Positions 8,847-18,890 are shown, counted from the first letter of the stretch. The stretch is DNA of 64,000 nt from AV80 sp035536995 (GCA_035536995.1 DATLNB010000043.1:35047-99046); one strand, 5' to 3'. A program made the numbers and translations. The notes: generated from the sequence alone by a model not told the origin.

Positions 8847-10176
8847 ATGCGCTCGGCGGACCGCTCCGGACTTCGGTGGCTCCTTGCGGAGCTTCCTGAG
8901 CTTGTAAACCAAGGCGTCGTTCCTCCCGAGACCGCGGAGTCTCTTCGCCGTCATTATTCCTCCGACACCGAGGCGCCCCGCCGCCTCGGCTTCATTCTTT
9001 CGGCAATTCTTGGCTCGCTGCTGGTCGGCGCCGGGATTGTCCTCCTCGTCGCTCATAATTGGGATTTTCTCAGTCGTACCACGCGGTGCGCGATCGCCTT
9101 TGCCCCGCTGATCCTGAGCCAGGCGCTCGCCATCTTCGTTTTCCTCCGGCGAAACAATTCCACGGCGTGGCGCGAAAGCGCTGCCATCCTGAACGTGGCG
9201 TCGATCGGCACGGGCATCGCCCTGGTCAGCCAGACCTATCAGATCCAGGGAGACCTTGCGGTTCATCCTGGTTTGGATGCTCCTTTCGCTCCCGGTCGTT
9301 TATTTGTTCAGGACGAACATCGGCCTTGCCGCCTGGTTCGTCGGGGTCGCGGTCTGGGTTACCTCGCGGAAAACCGAAAGCCTCTTCGGGGCCCCGCCTA
9401 ACGACCTTTGGGCCTGGGTGCTTCTCCTTCTCGCCGTCCCCGCATTTGTGACGCGCCTCAGGGAAGACGCTCGCGGTTATGGATTCCTGCTGGCTTCGAC
9501 CGCGCTCGCACTCGCCGCTGCCTTCTCGTTAGGCCAGACCGACGATCTCGGCGCCCGGTCTTTCTGGCGCTGTTCATTCGCGGGCTATTGGTCGGTCGTT
9601 TATCTGGTCGGAATCGTTTCTTGGCGGGGCTGGAGCCAGCCACGCCCGCATCCATTCGTCGGCGCGGGCTGGATCGGAATACTTTCGCTCGGGGTTTTTC
9701 TCAGCTTTCAGGCTAGCTGGCGAACGCGGCAATGGCAGAATGCCGTCGATCTGGTCCCGCGCCATTTTCCGGACCTGCTCGCGGGCGGCATCCAGGTGGC
9801 GTGGGTGGCCGCCGCAATTGCTTTTGCGGCCTACGCGCTGTGGAAGCATCGACACCTCAACCTCGCTCCGGCCGCCTTCGCTCCCGCCGTCGTCGCTGCC
9901 TGGGCCGTATCGAAAACAAGCGCCAATCCCGTCGCTGCGGCGCTCGTCGTAAATTTGTTCCTCCTTGCCGTAGGGATCTTGACTCTTCTTCGCGGGATCA
10001 GGGCCGGTCGGGTCTACGAAGCCAATCTCGGCATGGTCGTCGTCGCAATCCTGGCCATCGCCCGCTTTTTCGACAGCGATCTCGAATTCGTCATCCGCGG
10101 CGTTGCTTTCATCGCGATCGGGCTCGGCTTTCTGGTGACTAATCTTGTCGTTCTAAAGCGAAAGGCGCGGGCATGA
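8847..10176 (+). pseudogene. DUF2157 membrane protein, frameshifted
   Basis: The reading frame beginning at 8847 encodes the DUF2157 N-terminus and the first membrane helices, up to QTYQIQGDL near 9257. The family sequence then continues in the next frame (RFILVWMLLSLPVVYLF) from about 9259 to the stop at 10176. One extra base, or two missing bases, at about 9255-9260 breaks a protein of about 440 residues with roughly ten membrane helices. It may be a real pseudogene, a programmed shift or a sequencing error. The rest of the gene is well conserved and overlaps the partner gene by ATGA, so loss would be recent. Confidence 0.8.
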
Positions 10177-10718
10177 AATATTGGCGCCTGATTGTGCTGA
10201 TCCTGGCCGCTTTGGCCCAACTGGCCGTTCCGGCCTCGCTGATCTGGAAACGAGAGCAAACTCTGCGAAACGGCGTTGTCTGGAAGTTCCGGACCGCGCC
10301 GGTAGATCCGGTGGATCTGTTTCGCGGGCGCTATATCGCGCTCGAATTCGAGGTGGAAAGCCAGGAGATCGCGCCGCCTCCGAATATTGTGTCCGGCGCT
10401 AAAGTTTTTGTCACGTTGGCTCCTGACATCGACGGCTTCGCGCGTATCGATCAACTCTTCTCAACGCCGCCTCCGGGCCAGGATTTCATGGAAGCTCACC
10501 TCGCCGGTAAAACGGTGACGCTGCCGTTCAGCCAGTACTGGGTAACAGAGCGGGACGCGCCTGCGGCCGAAGCGGCCTACCGGCAGCAAAGCCAGCGAGA
10601 AAAACGAAACGCGTTCGTTGCCGTGCGCGTCTTTCGTGGAGACGCTGCGGTTGAGCAGCTTTATCTCGATGGCCTGCCGCTGGGGGAATACCTGCGCACG
10701 AACGTTGCGCCGAAATAA
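10173..10718 (+). CDS. GDYXXLXY domain protein
   Basis: A 181-residue protein with an N-terminal membrane anchor (about 5-23), then VDPVDLFRGRYIALEFE, the family signature (RG-D/R-Y-x-x-L-x-Y/F). Such proteins usually pair with DUF2157/DUF4401 membrane proteins, and here the start overlaps the DUF2157 stop by ATGA. The function is unknown; the pair is thought to act at the membrane. The signature Asp is Arg here. Confidence 0.85.
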   Translation: MKYWRLIVLILAALAQLAVPASLIWKREQTLRNGVVWKFRTAPVDPVDLFRGRYIALEFEVESQEIAPPPNIVSGAKVFVTLAPDIDGFARIDQLFSTPPPGQDFMEAHLAGKTVTLPFSQYWVTERDAPAAEAAYRQQSQREKRNAFVAVRVFRGDAAVEQLYLDGLPLGEYLRTNVAPK

Positions 10719-10721
10719 CCC

Positions 10722-10770
10722 GTGTCGTCCCGAGGGTGATGCACGCCGTCTGCGCGGCTCGGGATGACAC
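10722..10770. repeat. Inverted repeat GTGTCGTCCCGAG ... CTCGGGATGACAC
   Basis: 13-bp arms with one mismatch and a 23-bp spacer, between convergent genes. It could form a hairpin that ends both transcripts. It resembles dispersed TGTCATCCCGAG repeats, although no second copy was noticed here. Confidence 0.6.
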
Positions 10771-10791
10771 CGCCTTTCCGGACGTCGATAA

Positions 10792-12279
10792 CTACCCGCC
10801 CGCCTTTAGGACCGCGAACGTCTTGCCGCCTTTCCGATCCAGATACAGAAGCACGCCTTTGCGCGGGTCGGCTTTGTTCAGCGCTTCCCGAAACGTAGCT
10901 AGGTTCGTGATCTTTTTCCCGTCGACTTCCGTGATCACGTCTTCGCGCTGAATGTCCTGCGCTGCCGCGAGGCTGTTCTCAGCCACGTCCGTTACGATCA
11001 CTCCTTGCTCGACGCCGAGCTTCATCCGCGTTGCCATTTCCTTCGTTAACTCCTGCACTTGAAGCCCGAATTTGTTCGTCGACTCCTCGGGCTTGCTCGG
11101 CGCTGGCGGCTTCGTTTCGTTGGAGGCCTGCGAAATATCATTCGGCAATTCGCCCGTCGTGACCGCGATCTTCATGGTCTGGCCTTTCCGCCATACGGTC
11201 AGCTCTACGTTTTGCCCGATCTTCTTTTTCAAGATCTCGCGCTGCAGTTGGGTGTCGGTAGTGACCGGCGCACCATCCACCTGGGTGATCACGTCGAACG
11301 GCCGGAGCTCGCTTTTGAAAGCGGGCGCGTCCGCTTCAATCGTCCGGACGACGACTCCTTTATCGAGGCCTTTGAACAATTCGCGGATCGTCGGGTCGTC
11401 GCCTAACGACTCGATCCGGATGCCGAGCCAGGGCCTGAGGATCTTGTGCCCGGAGATGAGCTGCTGCCCGATCTCATTCGTCAGGTTGCTCGGAATGGCG
11501 AATCCGAGACCACGATTCAACCCGTTGATCAGCGTGTTCATCCCGACCACTTTTCCGTCGATATCGCAGAGCGGGCCGCCACTGTTCCCCGGGTTGATCG
11601 AAGCGTCTGTCTGCAGGTAATCGGAGATCGAGTAACCGCCCGTGGCGATCAGTTTGCTCCGGCCTTTCCCGCTGATCACGCCATAGGTAAACGTGTAATC
11701 GAGCTTGAACGGCGCGCCGATCGCGAACGCGAACTGGCCGACCCGGACTTCGTCGCTGTTCGCGAACTGGGCCACCGGCAAATTTGTCGCCTCGATCTTG
11801 ATTACCGCGATGTCCGTCTTCTCGTCCGTCCCGACGACCTTGGCCTTGAACTCGCGGCCGTCCTTCAACTTCACGTCGATCTGGTCCGCCCCCTCCAGCA
11901 CGTGGTAGTTCGTGTAGATGTAACCGTCCTGGCGGACGATGAACCCGGAGCCTTCGCTTTGGATCGGCTGCGAGGAACGCGGAGCGCGGCGCGGGACGGC
12001 GTCGTCCTGCGGCGGCTGCTGCTGCTGGAAGAACAGGTCGTCCAGAGCCGAAGTGTCGGGCCCGTCGTTCTTTTTCGTAACCTCGATGATTACGACGGTG
12101 GGCGCGATGATTTCGAAAACTTTGGTAAACGCGCTGTTGAGCTGATGGACGACGTCTTTGCCGGCATCTGCGATTTGCGGCGGGACAGTTGAAGTCGGGC
12201 CGGCTTCAGGCTGGGCAAGGGGTGGGGCGGCGAGGAGGGAAGGAACCGCGAGCAAGAGAAGTAGAGAGGCAATGCGCAT
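10792..12279 (-). CDS. Do/DegP-type serine endopeptidase
   Basis: Periplasmic protease and chaperone for misfolded envelope proteins, about 495 residues. It has a signal peptide (1-18), a trypsin-like domain with a complete triad (His in TNYHVLEG, Asp in KTDIAVIK, Ser in NPGNSGGP) and two PDZ domains (about 265-360 and 405-490). The ATG at 12279 (MRIASLLLLL) is chosen for its signal peptide; a longer frame runs back into the repeat block upstream. It is intact, unlike the HtrA-like protein at 2648. Confidence 0.93.
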   Translation of the reverse strand: MRIASLLLLLAVPSLLAAPPLAQPEAGPTSTVPPQIADAGKDVVHQLNSAFTKVFEIIAPTVVIIEVTKKNDGPDTSALDDLFFQQQQPPQDDAVPRRAPRSSQPIQSEGSGFIVRQDGYIYTNYHVLEGADQIDVKLKDGREFKAKVVGTDEKTDIAVIKIEATNLPVAQFANSDEVRVGQFAFAIGAPFKLDYTFTYGVISGKGRSKLIATGGYSISDYLQTDASINPGNSGGPLCDIDGKVVGMNTLINGLNRGLGFAIPSNLTNEIGQQLISGHKILRPWLGIRIESLGDDPTIRELFKGLDKGVVVRTIEADAPAFKSELRPFDVITQVDGAPVTTDTQLQREILKKKIGQNVELTVWRKGQTMKIAVTTGELPNDISQASNETKPPAPSKPEESTNKFGLQVQELTKEMATRMKLGVEQGVIVTDVAENSLAAAQDIQREDVITEVDGKKITNLATFREALNKADPRKGVLLYLDRKGGKTFAVLKAGG

Positions 12280-12352
12280 GGCGTGATGTTGGACAGGGGC
12301 GGTACTGTAGCTGTTCAACCGTGATCCGCTTGGCTTTTCCGAGGCGCTGCGC

Positions 12353-12510
12353 CCGAAAAGCTCCAAACACCAAGCTCCAAGCTCCAGAGAAGCACCAAGC
12401 ACCAAGCATCAAACGCCCTCACAGGGTTGAAGCCGCTGCCAACTTTGGAGCTTGGGGTTTGAAGTTTCCCTGGAGCTTGGAGCTTGGTGCTTGGTGCTTC
12501 GTGATCCCGC
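12353..12510. repeat. Long imperfect hairpin of CCAAGCTCC / GGAGCTTGG units
   Basis: The left arm is built of CACCAAGCTCCAAGCTCC and AGCACCAAGCACCAAGC; the right arm (12446-12506) holds complementary GGAGCTTGGAGCTTGGTGC units. With the flanks it fills the 370-bp gap between the Do protease and the kamA-like gene. The units are irregular and palindromic, so it is not a CRISPR. I see no gene in this gap. Confidence 0.7.
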
Positions 12511-12649
12511 GTCGCTGCCGACAGAGCAAGAGGGCGAGCAAGAGTAAGAGCAGGAGAAGGAAACCGAAACGACGTCACCCCGCGCACCGCCAGGTGCCCA
12601 CGTTGACACGATTGTTAAGGCCCTTAACGTTTCCGTTCACAAATCGAAA

Positions 12650-13858
12650 ATGCCTGCTCTTGCCCCTGGTAAAATGGATGGAAAAGAGTTCGTCTCGCAT
12701 GCGCCCGGCTATTGGGCCGGGACCCCGCCGGAACTTTGGAACGACTGGAAATGGCAGCTCAAGAATCGCGTCACGACCCTGACGCAGCTCGAGCAGCATC
12801 TTGCACTTTCAAACGAGGAACGGAGCGGCGTTCTTCTTTCTGGCGACAAGCTGGCCCTCGCGGTCACTCCGCATTTTTTTAACCTGATCCCCCGCCATAA
12901 CCCCGAGGACCCAATCCGGCGCCAGGTCGTTCCCCGGATCGAGGAGACGTGGACATCGCCTTACGACATGGCTGACCCGTGTGGGGAAGATTCCCATATG
13001 CCGGTGCCGGGCCTGGTCCATCGTTATCCCGACCGCGTTCTGTTTTTGGTGACGGACCGTTGTGCCAGTTACTGCCGCTATTGCACCCGGAGCCGCGTCG
13101 TCAGCGGAGTCGGCGAACAGGAATTGCACACTGATTTCGAGCAGGCTTTCCGTTACCTCGAAGAACACACCGAAATCCGCGACGTCCTCCTCTCCGGTGG
13201 TGACGCGCTCATTTTCAGCGACGAGAAGCTCGAGAAAATCCTGAGCCGTCTCCGGTCGATTCCTCACATCGAGTTTGTCCGGATCGGCACCCGGGTGCCG
13301 ATCTTTCTGCCACAACGGATCACGCCTGAGCTCTGCGCTATGCTTGCCAGGTACCATCCGCTTTGGATGAGCGTGCACGTCAATCACCCGCGCGAGCTGA
13401 CCATTGAAGTGAAAGAGGCGCTCGAACGCCTCGCGAACGCCGGCATCCCCCTCGGCAACCAGAGCGTCCTTCTCGCGGGCGTGAACGACGACGTCGAAAC
13501 AATGAAGACCCTGGTCCAGAAGCTCCTGCTCTGCCGGGTTCGCCCCTACTACTTATATCAGTGCGATCTGATCACGGGGTCGGCTCATCTGCGCTCCTCG
13601 GTCGCGAAAGGGCTCGAGATCATCGAAGCGCTCCGCGGTCACACGACCGGCTACGGCGTTCCGCAATTCGTCATCGATGCCCCGGGCGGGGGCGGCAAAG
13701 TGCCGATCAATCCAGGCTACGTTCTGTATCACGATCAGGAAAAAATCGTGATCCGGAATTACGAAGGCAAAATCTTCGAGTATCCCGAGAGCGGCGGCGA
13801 CCAGACGGTCCAGTTTGCGCCGCAGCGCGAGTATCACGACGAATACCTTTATTCGTGA
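12650..13858 (+). CDS. KamA family radical SAM protein (lysine 2,3-aminomutase type)
   Basis: A 402-residue radical SAM enzyme. CASYCRYC (near residue 142) binds the 4Fe-4S cluster, LLSGGDAL follows, and the PLP-binding region is near YYLYQCDLITGSAHLR. KamA enzymes move the alpha-amino group of lysine to the beta position; some homologues act on other amino acids. The C-terminus (VIDAPGGGGKVPINPGYV) is typical of full-length KamA, longer than EpmB. No EF-P gene is nearby, so the substrate is unproven. Start ATG 12650, alternative ATG 12674. Confidence 0.9.
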   Translation: MPALAPGKMDGKEFVSHAPGYWAGTPPELWNDWKWQLKNRVTTLTQLEQHLALSNEERSGVLLSGDKLALAVTPHFFNLIPRHNPEDPIRRQVVPRIEETWTSPYDMADPCGEDSHMPVPGLVHRYPDRVLFLVTDRCASYCRYCTRSRVVSGVGEQELHTDFEQAFRYLEEHTEIRDVLLSGGDALIFSDEKLEKILSRLRSIPHIEFVRIGTRVPIFLPQRITPELCAMLARYHPLWMSVHVNHPRELTIEVKEALERLANAGIPLGNQSVLLAGVNDDVETMKTLVQKLLLCRVRPYYLYQCDLITGSAHLRSSVAKGLEIIEALRGHTTGYGVPQFVIDAPGGGGKVPINPGYVLYHDQEKIVIRNYEGKIFEYPESGGDQTVQFAPQREYHDEYLYS

Positions 13859-13997
13859 CGGCTGGCGCGAACCTGACGCACTAGCGGCACTGACTTTTTT
13901 CTCGACAAACGGACGCTGATTTTGTAGCAACAGCGCCGACGTTGTCCAGTTGCCCGGCTGGTTCGCCCGGTCAGGGCCGCGGCTGCGCGAACGAATC

Positions 13998-16163
13998 ATG
14001 CGTTTACCCCGAACCCCAGCGCGCATCGGTCCAGGGATCATCTTCGCGACGATGTTGCTGGTATTAATCTGCGGAAGCGCAGCTTGCCCGGCGCGCGCGG
14101 ACACCACTTTCGTTGTCACCAACACCAATGATCCCGGTGAGGGGATCTGCACCGCGGCGGGAATCGGCGACGGCTGCACCCTGCGGGAGGCGATCAATGC
14201 CGCGAATAGCGGCCCCGGGGCCGACACGATTGACGCGACCGGCGTCAGTGGCGCCATCGCGCTTGCCACCGCGCTTCCGGAATTGGGCAGCGACATGACC
14301 ATCCTGGGTCCGGGCGCCAAGCTGCTTAAGGTCGGAAGAGAGGCAAACGCACCACGGTTTCGCGTCTTTACCATTCTGTCGGGCGTCACGGTCACCATTT
14401 CGGGCGTGAGCCTCACTGGCGGGTGGACCGCAGACGGCATGAACGCGAATAACGACCGGCTCGGTGGCGCTATCCTCAACAGTGGGGGTCTGACCATCAC
14501 CGGATGCAGGATCAGCGGCAATCAGACCGGCAATGGCGTTGCGGGCGGCTATACCGGCGGCGGCGGCGGCGGTATCTACAACAGCGGGACGCTGACGATC
14601 ATTGACAGCACTGTCAGTGGCAACCAGACGGGCAACGGGGGCAACGGTGTGCCCGGTGGAGGCGGCGGGATACCGGGCGGTCCGGGCGGTCTGGGAGGAG
14701 GCATTTGCAACGACGGAACCGCGACGCTCATCAACACCACCGTTAGCGGCAACCGGACAGGAGACGGCGCTACCGGTCCGTTCAGTAGTAGAGCTAGTTC
14801 AGGCTACGGTGGCGGGATCGGTAACCATGGCCCGCTTACCCTCATTAATAGCACGATCAGCGGAAATGCGACCGGCATCTCCGTCGGCGAACGTGGTCGG
14901 GGCGGTGGAATTTATCACGGGTCCGGCCCGCTGATTATTAGCAACTGCACCATCGCCGGAAACGAAGCTCGTGAATACGGCGGCGGCCTCTACCATTCGG
15001 GTTCTGGCGCAACCGCCACCCTCCGGAGTACCATCGTTGCCGGCAACTGGTCACCTGTGTTTGAGCCAAGAGATGTCTCCGGCCCGGTCCAATCCGACGG
15101 CTACAATCTCATCGGAGATCTCTCTGGGACGAACATCACCGCGAACCCCGGGGCGGGCCCGGATTTTTCCGGGCCGGCAAAGCTAAATTCGCTCGCTGAT
15201 AACGGCGGGGCAACGGAGACCCACCTTCCACAGAGTGACAGTCCGGCGATCGATAAGGGGAAAAACTTCGGTGCCAGCAGCACCGACCAGCGGGGCTTCG
15301 TCCGGACCGTGGATCTGCCGGATGCCCGCTATCCGAATGCGGGTGACGGCACCGATATCGGCGCCGTCGAGCTTGCGCCGGTTCTCGCGCGCAACCTCTC
15401 GACCCGGGCGAAAATCGAGGCCGCGGACAACGTCTTGATTGCGGGTTTCATTGTCTCCGGAACGCTCCCGAAGAAGGTGGTCATTCGCGGGCTTGGACCG
15501 TCATTGCAGGCTGCCAACGTCACGGGCGTTCTCGCCGATCCAGAGCTGGAACTGCGCGCGTCAAACGGCGCGCTCATGCGCGGCAACGACAACTGGCAGG
15601 ATGATCCAGCGCAGGCGGGCGAAATCGAGGCAGCGGGTCTGGAGCCGACGCGGACCCAGGAATCGGCGATTTTGGTCACGCTGGTCCCGGGCAGCTACAC
15701 AGCAATAGTCCGGGGCAAAAATAAAACGAGCGGTGTCGGGTTGGTGGAAATTTACGACATCGATAATGCCAGCGCCGAGCTGGCCAACGTCAGCACGCGC
15801 AGCCTGGTCGAGGCCGGCAATAACGTGATGATTGGCGGCTTCACCCTTGGCCCCGGAGACGGCAATACCAATCTCATATTGCGCGCCCTTGGCCCTTCGT
15901 TGGCGAGTCTGGGCATCAACAACTCGCTCGCCGATCCGACCCTCGATGTGCGCGACGCCAACGGAATCCAAATCGGGTTCAACGATAACTGGCAGGATGA
16001 TTCGGCGAAGGCGGCGCAGATTTCAGCAAAGGGATTGGCGCCATCGAGCGATAATGAGTCCGCGCTTCCCTTGACGCTAGGCCCCGGGCAATACACGGCG
16101 ATTGTGCGCGGCAAGAATAACGGAACCGGTGTTGGCCTGGTAGAAATTTACAACATCCACTAG
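13998..16163 (+). CDS. Secreted CSLREA/beta-helix protein with tandem C-terminal domains
   Basis: An exported protein of 721 residues. After a signal peptide (about 8-36) comes a CSLREA-type motif (GCTLREAINAANS). Gly/Asn/Thr-rich repeats like SGTLTIIDSTVSGN follow and form a right-handed parallel beta-helix (about 110-400), with a choice-of-anchor end (SPAIDKG). Residues about 463-590 and 594-721 are two copies of one domain. Each has LSTR/VSTR, GPSL, LADP, NDNWQDD, ESA, YTAIVRGK and GLVEIY. The ATG at 13998 gives the signal peptide. It is likely surface-attached or secreted, and its ligand is unknown. Confidence 0.85.
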   Translation: MRLPRTPARIGPGIIFATMLLVLICGSAACPARADTTFVVTNTNDPGEGICTAAGIGDGCTLREAINAANSGPGADTIDATGVSGAIALATALPELGSDMTILGPGAKLLKVGREANAPRFRVFTILSGVTVTISGVSLTGGWTADGMNANNDRLGGAILNSGGLTITGCRISGNQTGNGVAGGYTGGGGGGIYNSGTLTIIDSTVSGNQTGNGGNGVPGGGGGIPGGPGGLGGGICNDGTATLINTTVSGNRTGDGATGPFSSRASSGYGGGIGNHGPLTLINSTISGNATGISVGERGRGGGIYHGSGPLIISNCTIAGNEAREYGGGLYHSGSGATATLRSTIVAGNWSPVFEPRDVSGPVQSDGYNLIGDLSGTNITANPGAGPDFSGPAKLNSLADNGGATETHLPQSDSPAIDKGKNFGASSTDQRGFVRTVDLPDARYPNAGDGTDIGAVELAPVLARNLSTRAKIEAADNVLIAGFIVSGTLPKKVVIRGLGPSLQAANVTGVLADPELELRASNGALMRGNDNWQDDPAQAGEIEAAGLEPTRTQESAILVTLVPGSYTAIVRGKNKTSGVGLVEIYDIDNASAELANVSTRSLVEAGNNVMIGGFTLGPGDGNTNLILRALGPSLASLGINNSLADPTLDVRDANGIQIGFNDNWQDDSAKAAQISAKGLAPSSDNESALPLTLGPGQYTAIVRGKNNGTGVGLVEIYNIH

Positions 16164-17836
16164 GGGCGTTCGTAAACGATCTCGCCGCCGATCACCGTCA
16201 TCGCGCAGCTCGTTTTTAAGATCTCGGGTTCGGCAATTTTCATGATGTCGGCGGTGAGGACGGTGAGGTCCGCGAGCTTGCCCGGTTCGATCGAGCCTTT
16301 GTCCTTTTCCTCGAAGGCCGCGTACGCTGGCGCGAGCGTGAACATCTTCAGCGCTTCCTCGCGCGAGACGGCTTGCTCTGGATGCCAGCCATCGAGCGAT
16401 TCGCCTTTGATGCTTTTCCGCGCGACAGCCGCGTAAAACTCGATCATCGGCTCGCCCCGCTCGACGGGAGCGTCAGATCCGCCGCAAATGACGGCGCCCG
16501 ATTTCAAGAAACTTTGCCAGGCGTAAGCTCCGGCCAGGCGCTCTTTTCCAAGGCGGCTTGGCGCAAAAAACAAGTCGCTGATCGCGTGGGACGGTTGCAT
16601 CGACGCGATGACATCGAGTTTCGCGAAGCGCGAAATATCCACAGCGCTGACGATCTGCGCGTGTTCTACCCGCCAGCGCGGTTCGCGCACTTTCCGTTTC
16701 TCCGGCGGCACCGCTTTCATCGCCTTTTCGTAGAGGTCGAGAATGATCCGGTTGGCGCGGTCCCCAATGGCATGGGTTTCGACCTGGATGCCGTTGCGTA
16801 ACGCTTCCTCGAGCATCGGTTCGAGCTCCGTCTCTTTCCTGGTGAGATAACCGGAAGTTTCTGGCGCATCCGCATACGGCTGGAGGAGTGCGGCCCCGCG
16901 CGAACCCAGCGCGCCGTCGAAGGCGACCTTGATCGTGCGTTGGGTAAAGCGACCAGCAAACTGATTCAGAGCCGGCCCATCCTTAAGCAGCGCCGCCGCG
17001 GCGGGGCCCGGCCCATAGACGGCGTTGTAAACGCGCAATTTACATTCGCCGGCCTCGAAGGCCTGTCGCATTGGCGGCAGATCTTCAGGATTGCTGCCGG
17101 CGTTTTGGATCTGGCACCAGCCTAACGAGAGCTCGCGTTTCACGCCCACAACGAACGCTTCCCGCCGCTCCGCTTCGCTCGGCTTCGGGATATTTTTCTC
17201 GACCAGCTCCTGGGCATGATCCAGGAGCATGCCGGTCGGCTCGCCCGTCTGTTTGTCCCGGAGAATTTCGCCACCGAATGGGTTAGCGGTCTCCTTGTCG
17301 ATCTTTGCGATCCGTAAGGCCGCGCTGTTTGCGATCGCCGCGTGACCATCCGCGCGCTCCAGATAAACGGGATTGTCCGGCGCGATTTTGTCGAGGTCGG
17401 CGCGGGTCGGGAATTGCGGTGGCTTCCAAAACGTCTCGATCCAACCGCGGCCGGTGATCCATTTTCCGCGCTCCGCCTTGGCCGCGCGCTCCTTCACCTT
17501 GGCCAGAAAATCTTCGAGCGTGTTCGTGCCTTCCAGATTCAGAGTCAGCTCGCGCTCGCCGATTCCGAAAATGTGGCAATGGGAATCCGTCAGGCCGGGC
17601 ACGACGGTTTTCCCGCCGAGATCAATCGTGCGCGCGCTGGCCGCCGCGTATTTTTTTGCCTCCGCGGTCGAGCCGACGAAGACAATTCGATCGCCCTGGA
17701 CGGCAATTGCCTCCGCGCGCGGCTGGCGCTCGTTCATGGTGTAGAAGTTTCCGTTCAGGAAGATCGTCTGCGCGGCTTCGTTGGCGAGAGCCGGCAAAGA
17801 GAGGGCCAGAAAGATGAGAGCGGCGGGGATTTTCAT
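16160..17836 (-). CDS. Amidohydrolase, YtcJ-like
   Basis: A 558-residue exported hydrolase of the amidohydrolase_3 group. It has a signal peptide (MKIPAALIFLALSLPALA), then VVPGLTDSHCHIFG (metal-binding His pair), VETHAIGDRAN (His), and a late Asp in GSDAPVE. The substrate is not predictable from sequence. Its stop codon shares the CTAG tetranucleotide with the convergent beta-helix gene. The upstream gap separates it from the divergent respiratory operon. Confidence 0.88.
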   Translation of the reverse strand: MKIPAALIFLALSLPALANEAAQTIFLNGNFYTMNERQPRAEAIAVQGDRIVFVGSTAEAKKYAAASARTIDLGGKTVVPGLTDSHCHIFGIGERELTLNLEGTNTLEDFLAKVKERAAKAERGKWITGRGWIETFWKPPQFPTRADLDKIAPDNPVYLERADGHAAIANSAALRIAKIDKETANPFGGEILRDKQTGEPTGMLLDHAQELVEKNIPKPSEAERREAFVVGVKRELSLGWCQIQNAGSNPEDLPPMRQAFEAGECKLRVYNAVYGPGPAAAALLKDGPALNQFAGRFTQRTIKVAFDGALGSRGAALLQPYADAPETSGYLTRKETELEPMLEEALRNGIQVETHAIGDRANRIILDLYEKAMKAVPPEKRKVREPRWRVEHAQIVSAVDISRFAKLDVIASMQPSHAISDLFFAPSRLGKERLAGAYAWQSFLKSGAVICGGSDAPVERGEPMIEFYAAVARKSIKGESLDGWHPEQAVSREEALKMFTLAPAYAAFEEKDKGSIEPGKLADLTVLTADIMKIAEPEILKTSCAMTVIGGEIVYERP

Positions 17837-18164
17837 CGCGTTGCGAATGATCGCGAGTTGCCCAGGGCGCGTCGAGCGCGGAGCACTTCAACGCGATTCA
17901 TGTGAATAGTTTCATTCTTCTGTTTTGCTTATTACGAGCTTTTCCGTATGGAAGAATTGGTTTTTTCTCGCTGCCACCACGAATGGAAAAACAATTTTCT
18001 TTTGCCAACCCCATCGCGATTTATAGAGTTGGCGCTCCACTCCGGGCCGCTGTATCCAAACTTAACTTCAACGACCTTGAGCGCCGCACATCCTAACCAT
18101 AAGCTCACTCCGTTTCTAAGGTGGCGGCTGTCCCTTTGCCGAAGCGCAGTTCGCTAAGCGTTGT
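17837..18164. other. Intergenic region between divergent transcription units
   Basis: A 328-bp gap with no credible gene, less GC-rich than its surroundings around 17900-18060. It must hold the promoters of the amidohydrolase gene and the respiratory operon. A TTATAGA stretch at 18021-18027 resembles a -10 box, but no well-spaced -35 box could be assigned. Confidence 0.4.
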
Positions 18165-18890
18165 ATGGCGAATTTTTTTCCACGCTGGACGAACTGGTTG
18201 CCGCTCAAGATCACGATCTGCGGCCTGGTCATCGTCGGCGGGCTGACTGGAGCGACCTGGTATTACGTCACGCCCAAGTATACGCGGGTCGGTTATACCC
18301 CGATCCAGCCCGTCCCGTTCCAGCATGACGTCCACGTCGGCCAGCTCGGGATGGATTGCCGGTACTGCCACAGTTTCGTTGACGTCGCGGCGCACTCCAA
18401 CATCCCGAATACCCAGACCTGCATGGCCTGCCATCAGCAGATCCAAAAGGACAACCCGAAGCTCGAGCCGATCCGCGCCAGTTGGAAGACGGGCCAGCCC
18501 GTCGAATGGGTCCAGCTCCATCGAACGCCGGATTACGTTTTTTACAATCACGCCGCGCACGTCAACCGCGGGATCAGTTGCGCGAGTTGCCATGGCCAGG
18601 TCAATCGAATGGCGGTAGTGCGCCACGACAAGCCCCACAGCATGGCGTGGTGCCTCGAGTGCCATCGAAATCCGGAAAATTTTCTGCGGCCCGAAACCCA
18701 CATCACGAATCTGGATTGGAAACCGGATTGGGAAAAACCGGCTGAATTCGTTGCGAAATACGGGCAACCGAAAGATGTGACCGAGGATTGGTCGAAAAAG
18801 GAAAAGCTCACTCAACAGGAAATCGGGCGAACGTTGAAGGAGCGTTGGAACATTCAGCCGCCGCTGAATTGCCAGGGGTGCCACCGATGA
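18165..18890 (+). CDS. actA: Alternative complex III, pentaheme cytochrome c subunit
   Basis: First subunit of the quinol:cytochrome c oxidoreductase ACIII. It has an N-terminal membrane anchor (about 15-35) and then a periplasmic part with five heme c motifs: CRYCH, CMACH, CASCH, CLECH and CQGCH. This is the usual ActA heme count and a normal length of 241 residues. It passes electrons within the complex. Gene order actABCDEF is conserved downstream. Its stop TGA is followed by a palindromic repeat block before actB. Confidence 0.95.
   Translation: MANFFPRWTNWLPLKITICGLVIVGGLTGATWYYVTPKYTRVGYTPIQPVPFQHDVHVGQLGMDCRYCHSFVDVAAHSNIPNTQTCMACHQQIQKDNPKLEPIRASWKTGQPVEWVQLHRTPDYVFYNHAAHVNRGISCASCHGQVNRMAVVRHDKPHSMAWCLECHRNPENFLRPETHITNLDWKPDWEKPAEFVAKYGQPKDVTEDWSKKEKLTQQEIGRTLKERWNIQPPLNCQGCHR

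Noticed and set aside
12353..12510. CRISPR-like short repeats
   Set aside because: Units are irregular, mutually complementary and lack uniform spacers; they form one hairpin. No cas genes are near.
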